From contig QNFD01000173.1 in the NCBI GenBank assembly GCA_003645435.1, positions 1 through 6,215 of the forward strand: 6,215 bases of DNA, in the 5' to 3' direction. Source of the stretch: Gammaproteobacteria bacterium (GTDB lineage Bacteria > Pseudomonadota > Gammaproteobacteria > GCA-001735895). The notes beneath the pieces are model-generated. The model was given only the letters and a program-made list of their open reading frames with translations, did not search any database and was not told the DNA's origin. Made by a program: the position numbers and the translations under genes. How positions within the stretch are numbered: position 1 is the first letter of the stretch; each line of letters begins with the position of its first letter. Shown one piece after another: positions 1 through 6,215 of this stretch.

Positions 1-108
1 ACCGCCATTTGCGCCGCGACCGCGCCGCTAACCCCTACCGGAAAAATGCCTGGTGATAGAAGATAGTCCGGTAGGGGTTAGCGGCGCGGTCGCGGCGCAA
101 ATGGCGGT
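1..108. repeat. Perfect 41-bp inverted repeat (foldback) at window edge
   Basis: Bases 1-41 are the exact reverse complement of bases 68-108, separated by a 26-base spacer (42-67). The right arm and the spacer read through as HAD-hydrolase coding sequence. The left arm does not: in that frame it has a TAA stop at 29-31. So the right arm is the original DNA and the left arm is an inverted copy. The junction lies at CCGG (38-41), itself a palindrome, which fits template switching through a short homology. The repeat begins exactly at base 1, so it may extend further left. A contig-end or amplification chimera is the simplest explanation; a real inverted duplication that broke the gene is the alternative. 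Confidence 0.95.
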
Positions 109-223
109 GTTTGGCTACTCTGAGCTGATGAATGCCGACAAGTTGCTGGCCGCCGGTGCGCATCTTACCTTTGATAGAATGGATGAATTGCCGGGTGAAA
201 TATTGAGATATACCAGGGTATAG
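38..223 (+). CDS. C-terminal fragment of a HAD-superfamily hydrolase (phosphatase-like), 5' end missing
   Basis: An open frame with no start codon of its own runs to a TAG stop at 221-223. It reads PEKCLVIEDSPVGVSGAVAA and then a stretch including MAVFGYSELMNADKLLAAGA. The segment CLVIEDSPVGV matches HAD motif IV with its acidic pair (E59-61, D62-64 in base positions), followed by the usual small-residue helix, the VFGY strand and a LLAAGA-type helix near the C-terminus. This pattern is typical of HAD subfamily IA enzymes such as sugar-phosphate or phosphoglycolate phosphatases and beta-phosphoglucomutase-like proteins; the substrate cannot be told from this end. The nucleophile DxD motif and cap domain would lie further upstream and are absent. 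Upstream of about base 38 the frame runs into the inverted copy and a stop at 29-31, so the gene is either truly broken or intact in the genome and damaged by an assembly chimera. It lies on the same strand as mnmG, 300 bases before it. Confidence 0.8.
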   Translation, partial: PEKCLVIEDSPVGVSGAVAAQMAVFGYSELMNADKLLAAGAHLTFDRMDELPGEILRYTRV

Positions 224-232
224 CCTGGGATT

Positions 233-259
233 CGTCATACCGGCGTAGGCCGGTATCCA
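233..259 (+). repeat. Palindromic intergenic repeat, unit 1
   Basis: Starts with CGTC and ends with CCA around an 8-bp perfect stem: ATACCGGC (237-244), loop GTAG, GCCGGTAT (249-256). It begins 9 bases after the HAD-fragment stop. It belongs to the same family as the units at 345-372 and 4792-4820, which share the CGTC...CCA edges but have different stems. It resembles the small REP-like palindromes scattered between genes in many gammaproteobacteria. Only TTTT follows the stem after CCA, so it is not a convincing intrinsic terminator, though it could protect the 3' end of the upstream transcript. Confidence 0.8.
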
Positions 260-344
260 TTTTGAATCCCCGCGAAGAAAAAATTAAAAAACGATAATAA
301 GCCTACCGATCAACAAGTTACTAAACCCGGAGGGTGCATTGCAA

Positions 345-372
345 TGGATCCCGGATCAGGTCCGGGATGACG
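345..372 (-). repeat. Palindromic intergenic repeat, unit 2
   Basis: Read on the minus strand it starts CGTC and ends CCA, as unit 1 does. The stem is ATCCCGGA (348-355) with TCCGGGAT (361-368), perfect over 8 bp with a 5-base loop. It is in the opposite orientation to unit 1, about 85 bases away. Stem bases differ from unit 1 on both arms in a way that keeps pairing. Confidence 0.8.
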
Positions 373-425
373 AGCGATTTATTTATCGAAATTCGCAGCA
401 ATGTTGAATTATTCTGGACATTACT

Positions 426-449
426 GGGTCCCCGAGCCGGGATCCATTG
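426..449 (+). repeat. Palindromic intergenic repeat, decayed unit 3
   Basis: Arms 426-434 and 437-445 pair over nine positions with one G-T wobble and one mismatch. The right side ends GGGATCCA like the other units, but the expected CGTCAT left edge is lost. It is in the same orientation as unit 1. Its right edge (437-449) is the exact inverse of 342-354, so this half is clearly related to unit 2. Confidence 0.6.
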
Positions 450-466
450 AACAATCAACCAGCACA

Positions 467-495
467 TGGAATTTTGCCAACAAAAGCGCTAGAAT
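467..495 (+). promoter_or_regulatory. Weak candidate promoter for the mnmG operon
   Basis: TAGAAT (490-495) is a fair -10 box (5 of 6 to TATAAT). The hexamer at the usual 17-base distance, TGGAAT (467-472), matches TTGACA poorly. The better TTGCCA at 474-479 is only 10 bases away, too close to pair with it. The bases after the -10 are GC-rich (GCGCGCC), a discriminator type often seen on growth-rate or stringently controlled promoters. Transcription would start about 20 bases before the mnmG ATG. Confidence 0.4.
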
Positions 496-523
496 GCGCG
501 CCGATTTTGGTTAACATAGTGTA

Positions 524-2419
524 ATGGATTTCAACAGACGTTTTGATGTCATCGTAGTAGGCGGCGGTCACGCGGGTACCGAGGCCGCGCTTGCGGCTGC
601 GCGCATGGGTGCGAACACGCTGCTGTTAACCCATAGCATCGAAACCCTGGGGCAGATGAGTTGCAATCCCGCCATCGGCGGCATTGGCAAGGGACACCTG
701 GTCAAGGAAATTGACGCACTCGGCGGCGAAATGGCGCTGGCTGCCGACAAGGCCGGAATCCAGTTCCGTACGCTCAACCGACGCAAGGGCCCGGCGGTTC
801 GGGCCACGCGAGCACAGACCGACCGACAACTTTACCGGGTCGCGATTCGGCAAAAACTCGAAAACCAGGCCGACCTTTCCATGTTCCAGCAACCAGTGGT
901 TGATTTGATTGAAAATGACGATCGTATCCAGGGCGTTGTTACCCAAATGGGGCTTAAATTTTACGCCTCAACGGTAGTACTTACGGTCGGTACCTTCCTC
1001 GATGGCAAGATACATATTGGTGATACCAATTACGCTGGTGGTCGTGCGGGTGACCCGCCTGCCACCGCACTGGCCGCGCGCTTGCGTGAACGCCCCTTTC
1101 GGGTCAGTCGGTTAAAAACCGGTACACCTCCGCGAATCGATCGCAAAAGCATCGATTACAGTGTCATGCAGGAACAGCCGGGTGATGATCCACTGCCGGT
1201 ATTTTCAACCATGGCTTCGATCGATTTACATCCGCGCCAGATCAGTTGCCATATAACCCATACTAACGAAAAAACCCACGACATTATCCGTGACAATTTG
1301 CATCGCTCCCCGCTTTTCAGTGGCGCGATTGAAGGTACGGGTCCGCGTTACTGTCCGTCTATCGAAGACAAGGTAGTGCGGTTTGCCGATAAAACATCGC
1401 ATCAAATTTTTGTCGAGCCCGAGGGACTGAACTTATCCGAGGTTTATCCAAACGGAATTTCCACGAGCCTGCCCTTCGATGTTCAACAGGCACTGGTGCA
1501 AAGCATGCGAGGCTTTGAACAAGCGCATATCACTCGACCCGGTTACGCGATCGAATACGATTTTTTCGATCCTCGCGATCTGCGCGATACACTTGAAACC
1601 CGGTTTATCGAAGGCCTCTACTTCGCCGGCCAGATTAACGGTACCACGGGTTATGAAGAAGCCGCCGCGCAGGGCCTGGTTGCCGGCGCCAATGCTGCCG
1701 CCAGGGTACAGGGTAAAGAATCGATCAGGCTCGGCCGGTCGCAGGCCTATATCGGTGTGCTGGTGGATGATTTGATTACGCGTGGTACCAGTGAACCATA
1801 CCGTATGTTTACCTCACGTGCCGAGTATCGCCTGATGCTGCGTGAGGACAATGCCGATTTACGCCTCACCGAAATAGGCCGCAATATGGGTTTGGTCGAC
1901 GATGCCCGCTGGTCTGCGTTTGAGCAATATCGCGAACAGCTGGAACGCTTAAAGCAGAAATTGAACGACCAATGGCTGCAACCCGGCAGCGAACAGGCGA
2001 ATGCTCTTTCGAGCACGATGCAAAATCCGTTAACCCGCGAGTTTCGCCTGGCGGAAATTTTGAAACGCCCGGAGATTCAAATTAGCGACCTGATGCCCAT
2101 GCTTGACGACGATGAGCAATATCCAGTCCGCGTACAGGAGCAGGCTGAAATCAACGGCAAGTACGCTGGCTATCTGTCGCGTCAGCAACAGGAAATTGAT
2201 AAGGCATTAAAGCACGAGCAGACCTCTCTGCCGGACTCTCTCGAATTTTCTGATGTTCGCGGACTTTCGAACGAAGTCCGCCAGAAGCTACAGGATCATC
2301 GTCCATCGACTATTGGTCAGGCCGGTCGTATTTCGGGTGTGACCCCGGCGGCAATATCATTGTTGCTGGTGCATTTGAAACGACATGCGCCTGGGTCGCA
2401 TATCCAGAAATCGGCTTGA
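524..2419 (+). CDS. mnmG: tRNA uridine-5-carboxymethylaminomethyl modification enzyme MnmG (GidA)
   Basis: FAD-dependent partner of MnmE. The MnmEG complex adds the (carboxymethyl)aminomethyl group to C5 of the wobble uridine (U34) of certain tRNAs in the cytoplasm, using methylenetetrahydrofolate and NADH. The product is 631 residues, the normal family length (E. coli 629). The N-terminal FAD dinucleotide-binding motif [12 protein letters not shown] is at 11-22. The segment [14 protein letters not shown] (45-58) carries the conserved Cys47, and the first GidA signature [15 protein letters not shown] (273-287) carries Cys277; both cysteines are important in E. coli. The second signature [17 protein letters not shown] is at 368-384. 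The C-terminal helical region that binds MnmE (about 578-625, VRGLSNEV...[12 protein letters not shown]) is intact. ATG 524 places the FAD motif where it should be; the ribosome binding site before it is poor. It is the first gene of the mnmG-rsmG-parA-parB cluster and overlaps rsmG by 4 bases. No damage seen. Confidence 0.98.
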   Translation: MDFNRRFDVIVVGGGHAGTEAALAAARMGANTLLLTHSIETLGQMSCNPAIGGIGKGHLVKEIDALGGEMALAADKAGIQFRTLNRRKGPAVRATRAQTDRQLYRVAIRQKLENQADLSMFQQPVVDLIENDDRIQGVVTQMGLKFYASTVVLTVGTFLDGKIHIGDTNYAGGRAGDPPATALAARLRERPFRVSRLKTGTPPRIDRKSIDYSVMQEQPGDDPLPVFSTMASIDLHPRQISCHITHTNEKTHDIIRDNLHRSPLFSGAIEGTGPRYCPSIEDKVVRFADKTSHQIFVEPEGLNLSEVYPNGISTSLPFDVQQALVQSMRGFEQAHITRPGYAIEYDFFDPRDLRDTLETRFIEGLYFAGQINGTTGYEEAAAQGLVAGANAAARVQGKESIRLGRSQAYIGVLVDDLITRGTSEPYRMFTSRAEYRLMLREDNADLRLTEIGRNMGLVDDARWSAFEQYREQLERLKQKLNDQWLQPGSEQANALSSTMQNPLTREFRLAEILKRPEIQISDLMPMLDDDEQYPVRVQEQAEINGKYAGYLSRQQQEIDKALKHEQTSLPDSLEFSDVRGLSNEVRQKLQDHRPSTIGQAGRISGVTPAAISLLLVHLKRHAPGSHIQKSA

Positions 2420-3042
2420 ACCTGCGAACCCGGTTAGAGCAGGGGCTGATCGACATTGCACTGCCCCTGGACGAGGCTCAGGTCGATAAATTGCTCGATT
2501 ACCTGGCATTACTGGGCAGGTGGAACAAAAGCTATAATCTCACCGCAATCACCGATCCGGTAAAAATGATCTCCCATCATTTGCTCGATAGCCTGGCTAT
2601 CTTCGATGCGGTGAAATCCGCCGGCACTGCGCTTGACGTTGGTACGGGCGCCGGATTGCCAGGATTGCCGCTGGCGATTGCGATGCCCGATACGATATGG
2701 ACCTTGCTCGACAGCAATGGCAAGAAAACCCGGTTCTTGCAACAGGCTGTGGCGCAATGCAGTATTAGTAATGCCAAAGTTGTGCAGTCGAGGGTTGAAG
2801 ACTATCATGCCGCAAAACCATTCGATGTTATCGTTAGCCGGGCTTATGCCTCTTTATCCAGTTTCGTAGATAGCGTCCAGCATTTGTCGTGTCCTGAAAC
2901 CACGCTGCTAACGATGAAAACCGGTCTTGGCACTGAAGAGGCCGAGGCTATAGACAGCAATATATATCTGATTGAGGAAACCAGCTTGCAAATTCCAGGC
3001 ATTGATTCAAATCGAAGCCTGGTTAAGTTGCGGCAACGATAG
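2416..3042 (+). CDS. rsmG: 16S rRNA (guanine-N7) methyltransferase RsmG (GidB)
   Basis: SAM-dependent enzyme that methylates N7 of G527 (E. coli numbering) in the 530 loop of 16S rRNA; loss of it gives low-level streptomycin resistance in several bacteria. The product is 208 residues (E. coli 207). Visible family motifs: [10 protein letters not shown] (36-45), HHLLDSL (54-60), the SAM-binding loop [15 protein letters not shown] (74-88), [12 protein letters not shown] (97-108) and [10 protein letters not shown] (141-150). The late KG motif usual in this family reads MKTG here (167-170), a small deviation. The start is TTG at 2416, inside TTGA shared with the mnmG stop. The next in-frame ATG is codon 51, past conserved residues, so TTG is the best choice. 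There is no clear ribosome binding site, so translation is probably coupled to mnmG. It ends one base before the parA ATG. Confidence 0.97.
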   Translation: MNLRTRLEQGLIDIALPLDEAQVDKLLDYLALLGRWNKSYNLTAITDPVKMISHHLLDSLAIFDAVKSAGTALDVGTGAGLPGLPLAIAMPDTIWTLLDSNGKKTRFLQQAVAQCSISNAKVVQSRVEDYHAAKPFDVIVSRAYASLSSFVDSVQHLSCPETTLLTMKTGLGTEEAEAIDSNIYLIEETSLQIPGIDSNRSLVKLRQR

Positions 3043-3043
3043 C

Positions 3044-3829
3044 ATGAGCAAAACGATTACCATTGCCAATCAAAAGGGCGGCGTCGGCAAGACCACTACC
3101 ACGGTCAACCTGGCCGCCGCGCTGGCTGCGACCAAAAGGCGGGTATTACTGATCGATATGGATCCCCAGGGTAATGCGACCATGGGCAGTGGCGTAGACA
3201 AAAACAGCCTTTCGGTCAGTGTTTGCGATGTATTACTGGGAGATTCCACCGCTCGCAATGCCCTCATCAAGCTACCTGATGTGGGCTATGATATTCTGCC
3301 CGCGAACGCAGATTTGACCGCGGCCGAAGTTCAGCTCATGACTCGTATCGGACGCGAACGTCAACTTGCGCTGGCACTGGAGCCGATCGCCAGCGAATAT
3401 GACTATATCCTGATCGACTGCCCGCCTTCATTGAATATGCTAACGGTGAATGCGCTGGTCGCGGCAGATAGTATTTTGATCCCGATGCAATGCGAGTATT
3501 ACGCGCTAGAAGGCCTGTCCTCGTTGCTCGATACCATCGAACAAATTCGGATCAGTGTAAATCCCAGCCTGAAACTGGAAGGCGTACTGCGCACTATGTA
3601 CGATTCACGCAATAATCTGGCGAACGATGTGTCTTCCGAGCTCGTTGAGCATTTTGGCGAGCAGGTTTATCGCACCATTATTCCGCGTAATATACGCCTC
3701 GCGGAAGCGCCCAGTTACGGTCAACCAATTTTGCAGTATGAAAAGAATTCCCGTGGGTCGATAGCATACCTGGCGCTCGCGGGTGAAGTTTTGCGGCGAG
3801 ATGCCAAGCAAAGCGCCCATACCAATTAA
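3044..3829 (+). CDS. parA: Chromosome partitioning ATPase ParA (Soj)
   Basis: Walker-type ATPase that binds DNA non-specifically as an ATP dimer and, through stimulation by ParB, moves the newly copied origin regions apart. The product is 261 residues, usual for chromosomal ParA, with no extra N-terminal helix-turn-helix domain as in plasmid type Ia proteins. The deviant Walker A KGGVGKTT is at 11-18 with the signature Lys11 and catalytic Lys16. Walker A' DMDPQGN is at 38-44, Walker B ILIDCPPSLN at 122-131, and the conserved tail motif PRNIRLAEAPSYGQPI at 214-229. The same frame stays open upstream to a TTG at 2972 inside rsmG, but ATG 3044 is preferred: MSKTITIANQKGGVGK is the normal N-terminus and avoids a 71-base overlap. 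The start is one base after the rsmG stop, which suggests coupled translation. parB follows after 8 bases. Confidence 0.97.
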   Translation: MSKTITIANQKGGVGKTTTTVNLAAALAATKRRVLLIDMDPQGNATMGSGVDKNSLSVSVCDVLLGDSTARNALIKLPDVGYDILPANADLTAAEVQLMTRIGRERQLALALEPIASEYDYILIDCPPSLNMLTVNALVAADSILIPMQCEYYALEGLSSLLDTIEQIRISVNPSLKLEGVLRTMYDSRNNLANDVSSELVEHFGEQVYRTIIPRNIRLAEAPSYGQPILQYEKNSRGSIAYLALAGEVLRRDAKQSAHTN

Positions 3830-3837
3830 GTGCGAAT

Positions 3838-4704
3838 ATGAAAAAAAAGCGACTAGGCAGAGGACTGGGTTCATTAATCGGCAATATCGATGAAGTTACC
3901 CATGTCAGCGAGCATGACCGAGCGAGCGGCTTGAGGGAAATCGATATTGATCGAATACAGCGCGGAAAATATCAGCCCAGGCAACATTTTGATCAGCAGT
4001 CGTTGCAGGAGCTGGCCGACTCGATACGATCGCAGGGTATTGTTCAGCCCATCGTGGTAAGACCCGAAGGCGACCATTTCGAACTGGTCGCGGGTGAGCG
4101 CCGCTGGCGCGCTGCACAAATTGCAGGCCTGCAAAAAATTCCAGCAGTGGTTCGCGACCTCGACAGTAAATCAGCGGCGGCGATAGCACTGATCGAGAAT
4201 ATCCAGCGTGAAGACCTTAATCCACTCGAAGAGGCGCAGGGCCTGATGCGCCTGATCGACGATTTTGATCTCACCCATCAGCAGGTGGCTGATTCGGTAG
4301 GTCGTTCGCGCGCTTCGGTGAGTAATTTACTGCGGTTGCTGGACCTGGCCGATCCAGTCAAGGACCTGGTCAACCGGGGACTGCTCGATATGGGGCATGC
4401 GCGTGCGCTGCTCGGCCTCATCCGGCATGATCAAATTGAAGTGGCCAATATTGTGGTCAAGCGTGGACTTTCGGTTCGTGAGACAGAGGCGCTGGTGAAG
4501 CAGGTGCTCAAGGGTGATTCCAGCAAAAAGGCGGCAGCAGAAATAATTGATCCGGATATCAGACGGCTGGAAACCCAAATTAGCGAAAAACTCGGTGCCG
4601 CGGTCAAGATCAAATCGGGTAAACAGGGTGCCGGTCAGCTCGTAGTCAGCTTCCATAACAGTGACGAACTGGAAGGAATTCTCGCCCACCTGGGTTTAAA
4701 GTAA
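3838..4704 (+). CDS. parB: Chromosome partitioning protein ParB (Spo0J)
   Basis: CTP-dependent DNA clamp that loads at parS sites near the origin, slides along DNA, recruits SMC/MukB-type condensin in many bacteria and stimulates ParA ATPase. The product is 288 residues, a usual chromosomal length. The N-terminal ParA-contacting motif RLGRGLGSLIG is at 5-15. The ParB/sulfiredoxin-like CTP-binding domain spans about 33-135 and includes GIVQPIVVRP (67-76), GERRWRA (86-92, nucleotide-binding arginines) and ENIQREDLNPLEEA (120-133). A helix-turn-helix that reads parS is at about 147-170 (QQVADSVGRSRASVSNLLRL). A linker around 224-238 leads to the C-terminal dimerisation domain (about 239-288, with GQLVVSFHNSDELEGIL). 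ATG 3838 lies 8 bases after the parA stop with only a weak ribosome binding site. It is the last gene of the cluster; no intrinsic terminator with a T-run follows. I found no parS-like 16-mer in the window. Confidence 0.97.
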   Translation: MKKKRLGRGLGSLIGNIDEVTHVSEHDRASGLREIDIDRIQRGKYQPRQHFDQQSLQELADSIRSQGIVQPIVVRPEGDHFELVAGERRWRAAQIAGLQKIPAVVRDLDSKSAAAIALIENIQREDLNPLEEAQGLMRLIDDFDLTHQQVADSVGRSRASVSNLLRLLDLADPVKDLVNRGLLDMGHARALLGLIRHDQIEVANIVVKRGLSVRETEALVKQVLKGDSSKKAAAEIIDPDIRRLETQISEKLGAAVKIKSGKQGAGQLVVSFHNSDELEGILAHLGLK

Positions 4705-4740
4705 CTGTCCTCAATGGCACTTACTTAAGGCCAAAATCGT

Positions 4741-4783
4741 CGTCTTCCCGGGCTTGACCGAAGCGTCGGACCGCCGGCATCCA
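4741..4783 (+). repeat. Palindromic intergenic repeat, diverged unit 4
   Basis: Has the family edges CGTC (4741-4744) and ATCCA (4779-4783), but the arms CCCGGGC and GCCGGCAT no longer pair perfectly and the middle is longer than in the other units. A small separate stem CCGA-AGCG-TCGG (4759-4770) sits inside it. It faces unit 5 in inverted orientation, like a paired mosaic repeat. Confidence 0.4.
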
Positions 4784-4791
4784 TAGGGCGC

Positions 4792-4820
4792 TGGATTGCG
4801 GCTCGGAGGCCGCAATGACG
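4792..4820 (-). repeat. Palindromic intergenic repeat, unit 5
   Basis: Perfect 8-bp stem ATTGCGGC (4795-4802) with GCCGCAAT (4809-4816), loop TCGGAG. On the minus strand it has the family edges CGTC and CCA. It lies within the 138-bp element downstream of parB. Confidence 0.8.
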
Positions 4821-4849
4821 AATTCTAAAAGGTTAAGTAAGTGCCATTG

Positions 4850-5021
4850 TAAACTGCCTGTCTTTGTACCGAGTCGATTCTGGTGGAATTGACGGCGCTG
4901 AGAACTATGTTTAAGCAGTTGATTTTAAATGTTTAAGTGACCTGAATTTTAACTATTAGAAGGGGCTCAGGGTTCTGCAAAGCTGTGATTAATGTGGATA
5001 TCAAATTATTCAATTCGGCGA
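4850..5021. other. Non-coding, AT-rich region between the parB-side element and the atp promoter
   Basis: No plausible gene. The stretch carries a direct repeat ATGTTTAAG at 4907-4915 and 4929-4937 (22 bases between copies), possibly chance, and two DnaA-box-like 9-mers at 4984-5001. I see no intrinsic terminator for the parB transcript here. Confidence 0.6.
4984..5001 (-). promoter_or_regulatory. Two adjacent DnaA-box-like 9-mers
   Basis: TGTGATTAA (4984-4992) and TGTGGATAT (4993-5001) lie end to end. Against the reverse-strand DnaA box TGTGNATAA each has one mismatch. They sit in an AT-rich intergenic stretch about 20 bases before the atp promoter, in a gene neighbourhood known to lie near oriC. 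Two near-matches could be chance, and a working origin would need more boxes and an unwinding region, so this is a hint only. Confidence 0.3.
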
Positions 5022-5050
5022 TTGATTATTAAGGTTTAACTACTTATACT
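5022..5050 (+). promoter_or_regulatory. Sigma70-type promoter of the atp operon
   Basis: TTGATT (5022-5027, 4 of 6 to TTGACA) and TATACT (5045-5050, 5 of 6 to TATAAT) are separated by exactly 17 bases. Transcription would start near 5057, about 18 bases before the GTG chosen for atpI. This is the best promoter in the window and is placed where the ATP synthase operon begins. Confidence 0.7.
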
Positions 5051-5074
5051 CTGCATCCGCTTTTGGGGGCGACA

Positions 5075-5458
5075 GTGCTGAATACGCCCGCTAAGGCAAT
5101 GAAAAACCAGATTTATGTGACCCTGATTATCCAGTATCTTCTGGGTACAATTTATGTGATCGGGGTTGTAATTTGGGATGATAGTGTCATGCTATCGGCG
5201 CTAGTAGGTTGCATTGCCTGCCTGGCTCCAAATAGCTACCATAGTATGCGGATGCTGAAGCAGACTGAAAATAATAATGCGATGCAATGGTTAGGTTACG
5301 TATACCGGTCCGAGTTTGTAAAATGGGTGATGACAGGCATAATTTTCCTGCTTGCATTCACCGCGAACTACGAATGGGATCCGATAGTTTTATTCGCTGG
5401 ATTTTGTTTGATTCAAATTTCCAGTTGGTTCATACCGTTAATAATAAAAGGTAACTAA
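5075..5458 (+). CDS. atpI: ATP synthase protein I (AtpI), assembly factor of F0
   Basis: Small membrane protein encoded at the head of many atp operons; in other bacteria it helps assemble the c-ring and may affect ion supply, and it is often dispensable. With GTG 5075 the product is 127 residues with four hydrophobic segments at about 13-34, 38-55, 84-97 and 103-124. Family features include APNSYHS (51-57) after the second segment, a charged loop, the Glu80/Lys83 pair in YRSEFVKW (77-84), and the end QISSWFIPLIIK (114-125). GTG 5075 is preceded by GGGGG at 5065-5069, five bases away, a plausible ribosome binding site. The frame also offers TTG 5063, which would lie only about 6 bases after the predicted transcript start, and ATG 5099. 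Sequence conservation in this family is low, so the call rests on topology, the motifs above and position before atpB. Confidence 0.87.
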   Translation: MLNTPAKAMKNQIYVTLIIQYLLGTIYVIGVVIWDDSVMLSALVGCIACLAPNSYHSMRMLKQTENNNAMQWLGYVYRSEFVKWVMTGIIFLLAFTANYEWDPIVLFAGFCLIQISSWFIPLIIKGN

Positions 5459-5468
5459 AGGTAATTGA

Positions 5469-6215
<747 letters not shown>

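Larger units (their letters stand above)
224..523. other. Non-coding region before mnmG
   Basis: No open frame here looks like a protein. The stretch holds three palindromic repeat units (233-259, 345-372, 426-449), an A-rich run around 275-300, and a candidate promoter just before mnmG. A GGAGGG at 329-334 looks like a ribosome binding site, but the frame from the ATG at 344 stops after eight codons within the repeat, so I do not call a gene. I see no clear DnaA box or parS site in it. Confidence 0.7.
4712..4849. mobile_element. MITE-like element, 138 bp, with 17-bp perfect terminal inverted repeats
   Basis: The left end CAATGGCACTTACTTAA (4712-4728) is the exact reverse complement of the right end (4833-4849). 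The inside is too short for a transposase and holds two palindromic repeat units (4741-4783 and 4792-4820). This is the form of a miniature inverted-repeat element moved in trans. The ...ACTTAAG-type end recalls inverted repeats of some IS4-family elements, but that is from memory and not checked. No exact target duplication is visible: the left flank reads GTAACTGTCC (4701-4710) and the right GTAAACTGCC (4849-4858), similar but not identical and overlapping the parB stop on the left. It starts 8 bases after the parB stop and could act as a transcript-end hairpin. Confidence 0.65.

Noticed and set aside
35..238. Minus-strand 67-codon open frame across the left edge
   Set aside because: It is antisense to the HAD fragment, spans the foldback, shows no domain pattern, and is explained by high-GC coding sequence on the plus strand.
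237..264. Intrinsic terminator for the HAD gene
   Set aside because: The stem is good, but it is followed by CCATTTTG, with no proper T-run directly at the stem, and the same hairpin family occurs in other contexts without T-runs.
1815..1820. CACGTG core, possible parS
   Set aside because: The flanking bases (ACCT before, CCGA after) do not match TGTTT...AAACA and it lies in a conserved mnmG codon run; only the 6-base core fits.
2972..3043. Longer ParA starting at TTG 2972
   Set aside because: The extra 24 codons overlap rsmG, and the N-terminus from ATG 3044 matches the usual ParA start just before the Walker A motif.
4907..4937. Direct repeat ATGTTTAAG as an operator pair
   Set aside because: Two copies of an AT-rich 9-mer in an AT-rich spacer can be chance; there is no dyad symmetry or known regulator match.
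5063..5074. AtpI start at TTG 5063
   Set aside because: It would lie about 6 bases after the predicted transcript start with no room for a ribosome binding site; GTG 5075 has GGGGG at a suitable distance. It remains possible if the promoter call is wrong.

Overview
The window comes from a bacterial chromosome, most likely a gammaproteobacterium, with roughly balanced base composition. This rests on the gene order mnmG-rsmG-parA-parB-atpI-atpB, the classic neighbourhood of the replication origin in many gammaproteobacteria (Pseudomonas-like order; E. coli lacks parAB here). It also rests on the close resemblance of the MnmG, RsmG and AtpB sequences to gammaproteobacterial proteins. I cannot name a genus.

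Layout: (1) Bases 1-223 hold the C-terminal end of a HAD-family hydrolase gene, 5'-truncated, with a perfect 41-bp inverted duplication of its own coding sequence at the very edge of the window. (2) Bases 224-523 have no gene but hold three short palindromic repeats of one family and a weak candidate promoter. (3) Bases 524-4704 hold four tightly packed same-strand genes: mnmG (tRNA wobble-uridine modification), rsmG (16S rRNA m7G methyltransferase, TTG start overlapping the mnmG stop), parA and parB (chromosome partitioning ATPase and CTP-dependent DNA clamp). They are spaced as one operon (4-base overlap, 1-base gap, 8-base gap). (4) Bases 4705-5062 are non-coding. They contain a 138-bp MITE-like element with 17-bp perfect terminal inverted repeats that carries two more units of the palindrome family, then an AT-rich stretch with two adjacent DnaA-box-like 9-mers and a good sigma70-type promoter. 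(5) Bases 5075-6215 begin the ATP synthase operon: atpI (complete) and atpB (247 codons, cut off by the window end).

The genes are ordinary core genes: translation-fidelity enzymes (MnmG, RsmG), chromosome segregation (ParA/ParB) and the F0 sector of ATP synthase (AtpI, AtpB). All key residues I checked are intact. The unusual content is non-coding: the foldback at the left edge, which looks more like an artefact than biology, a palindrome family whose stem sequences differ but stay self-complementary, and the short mobile-element-like insertion behind parB. I found no convincing new gene system.
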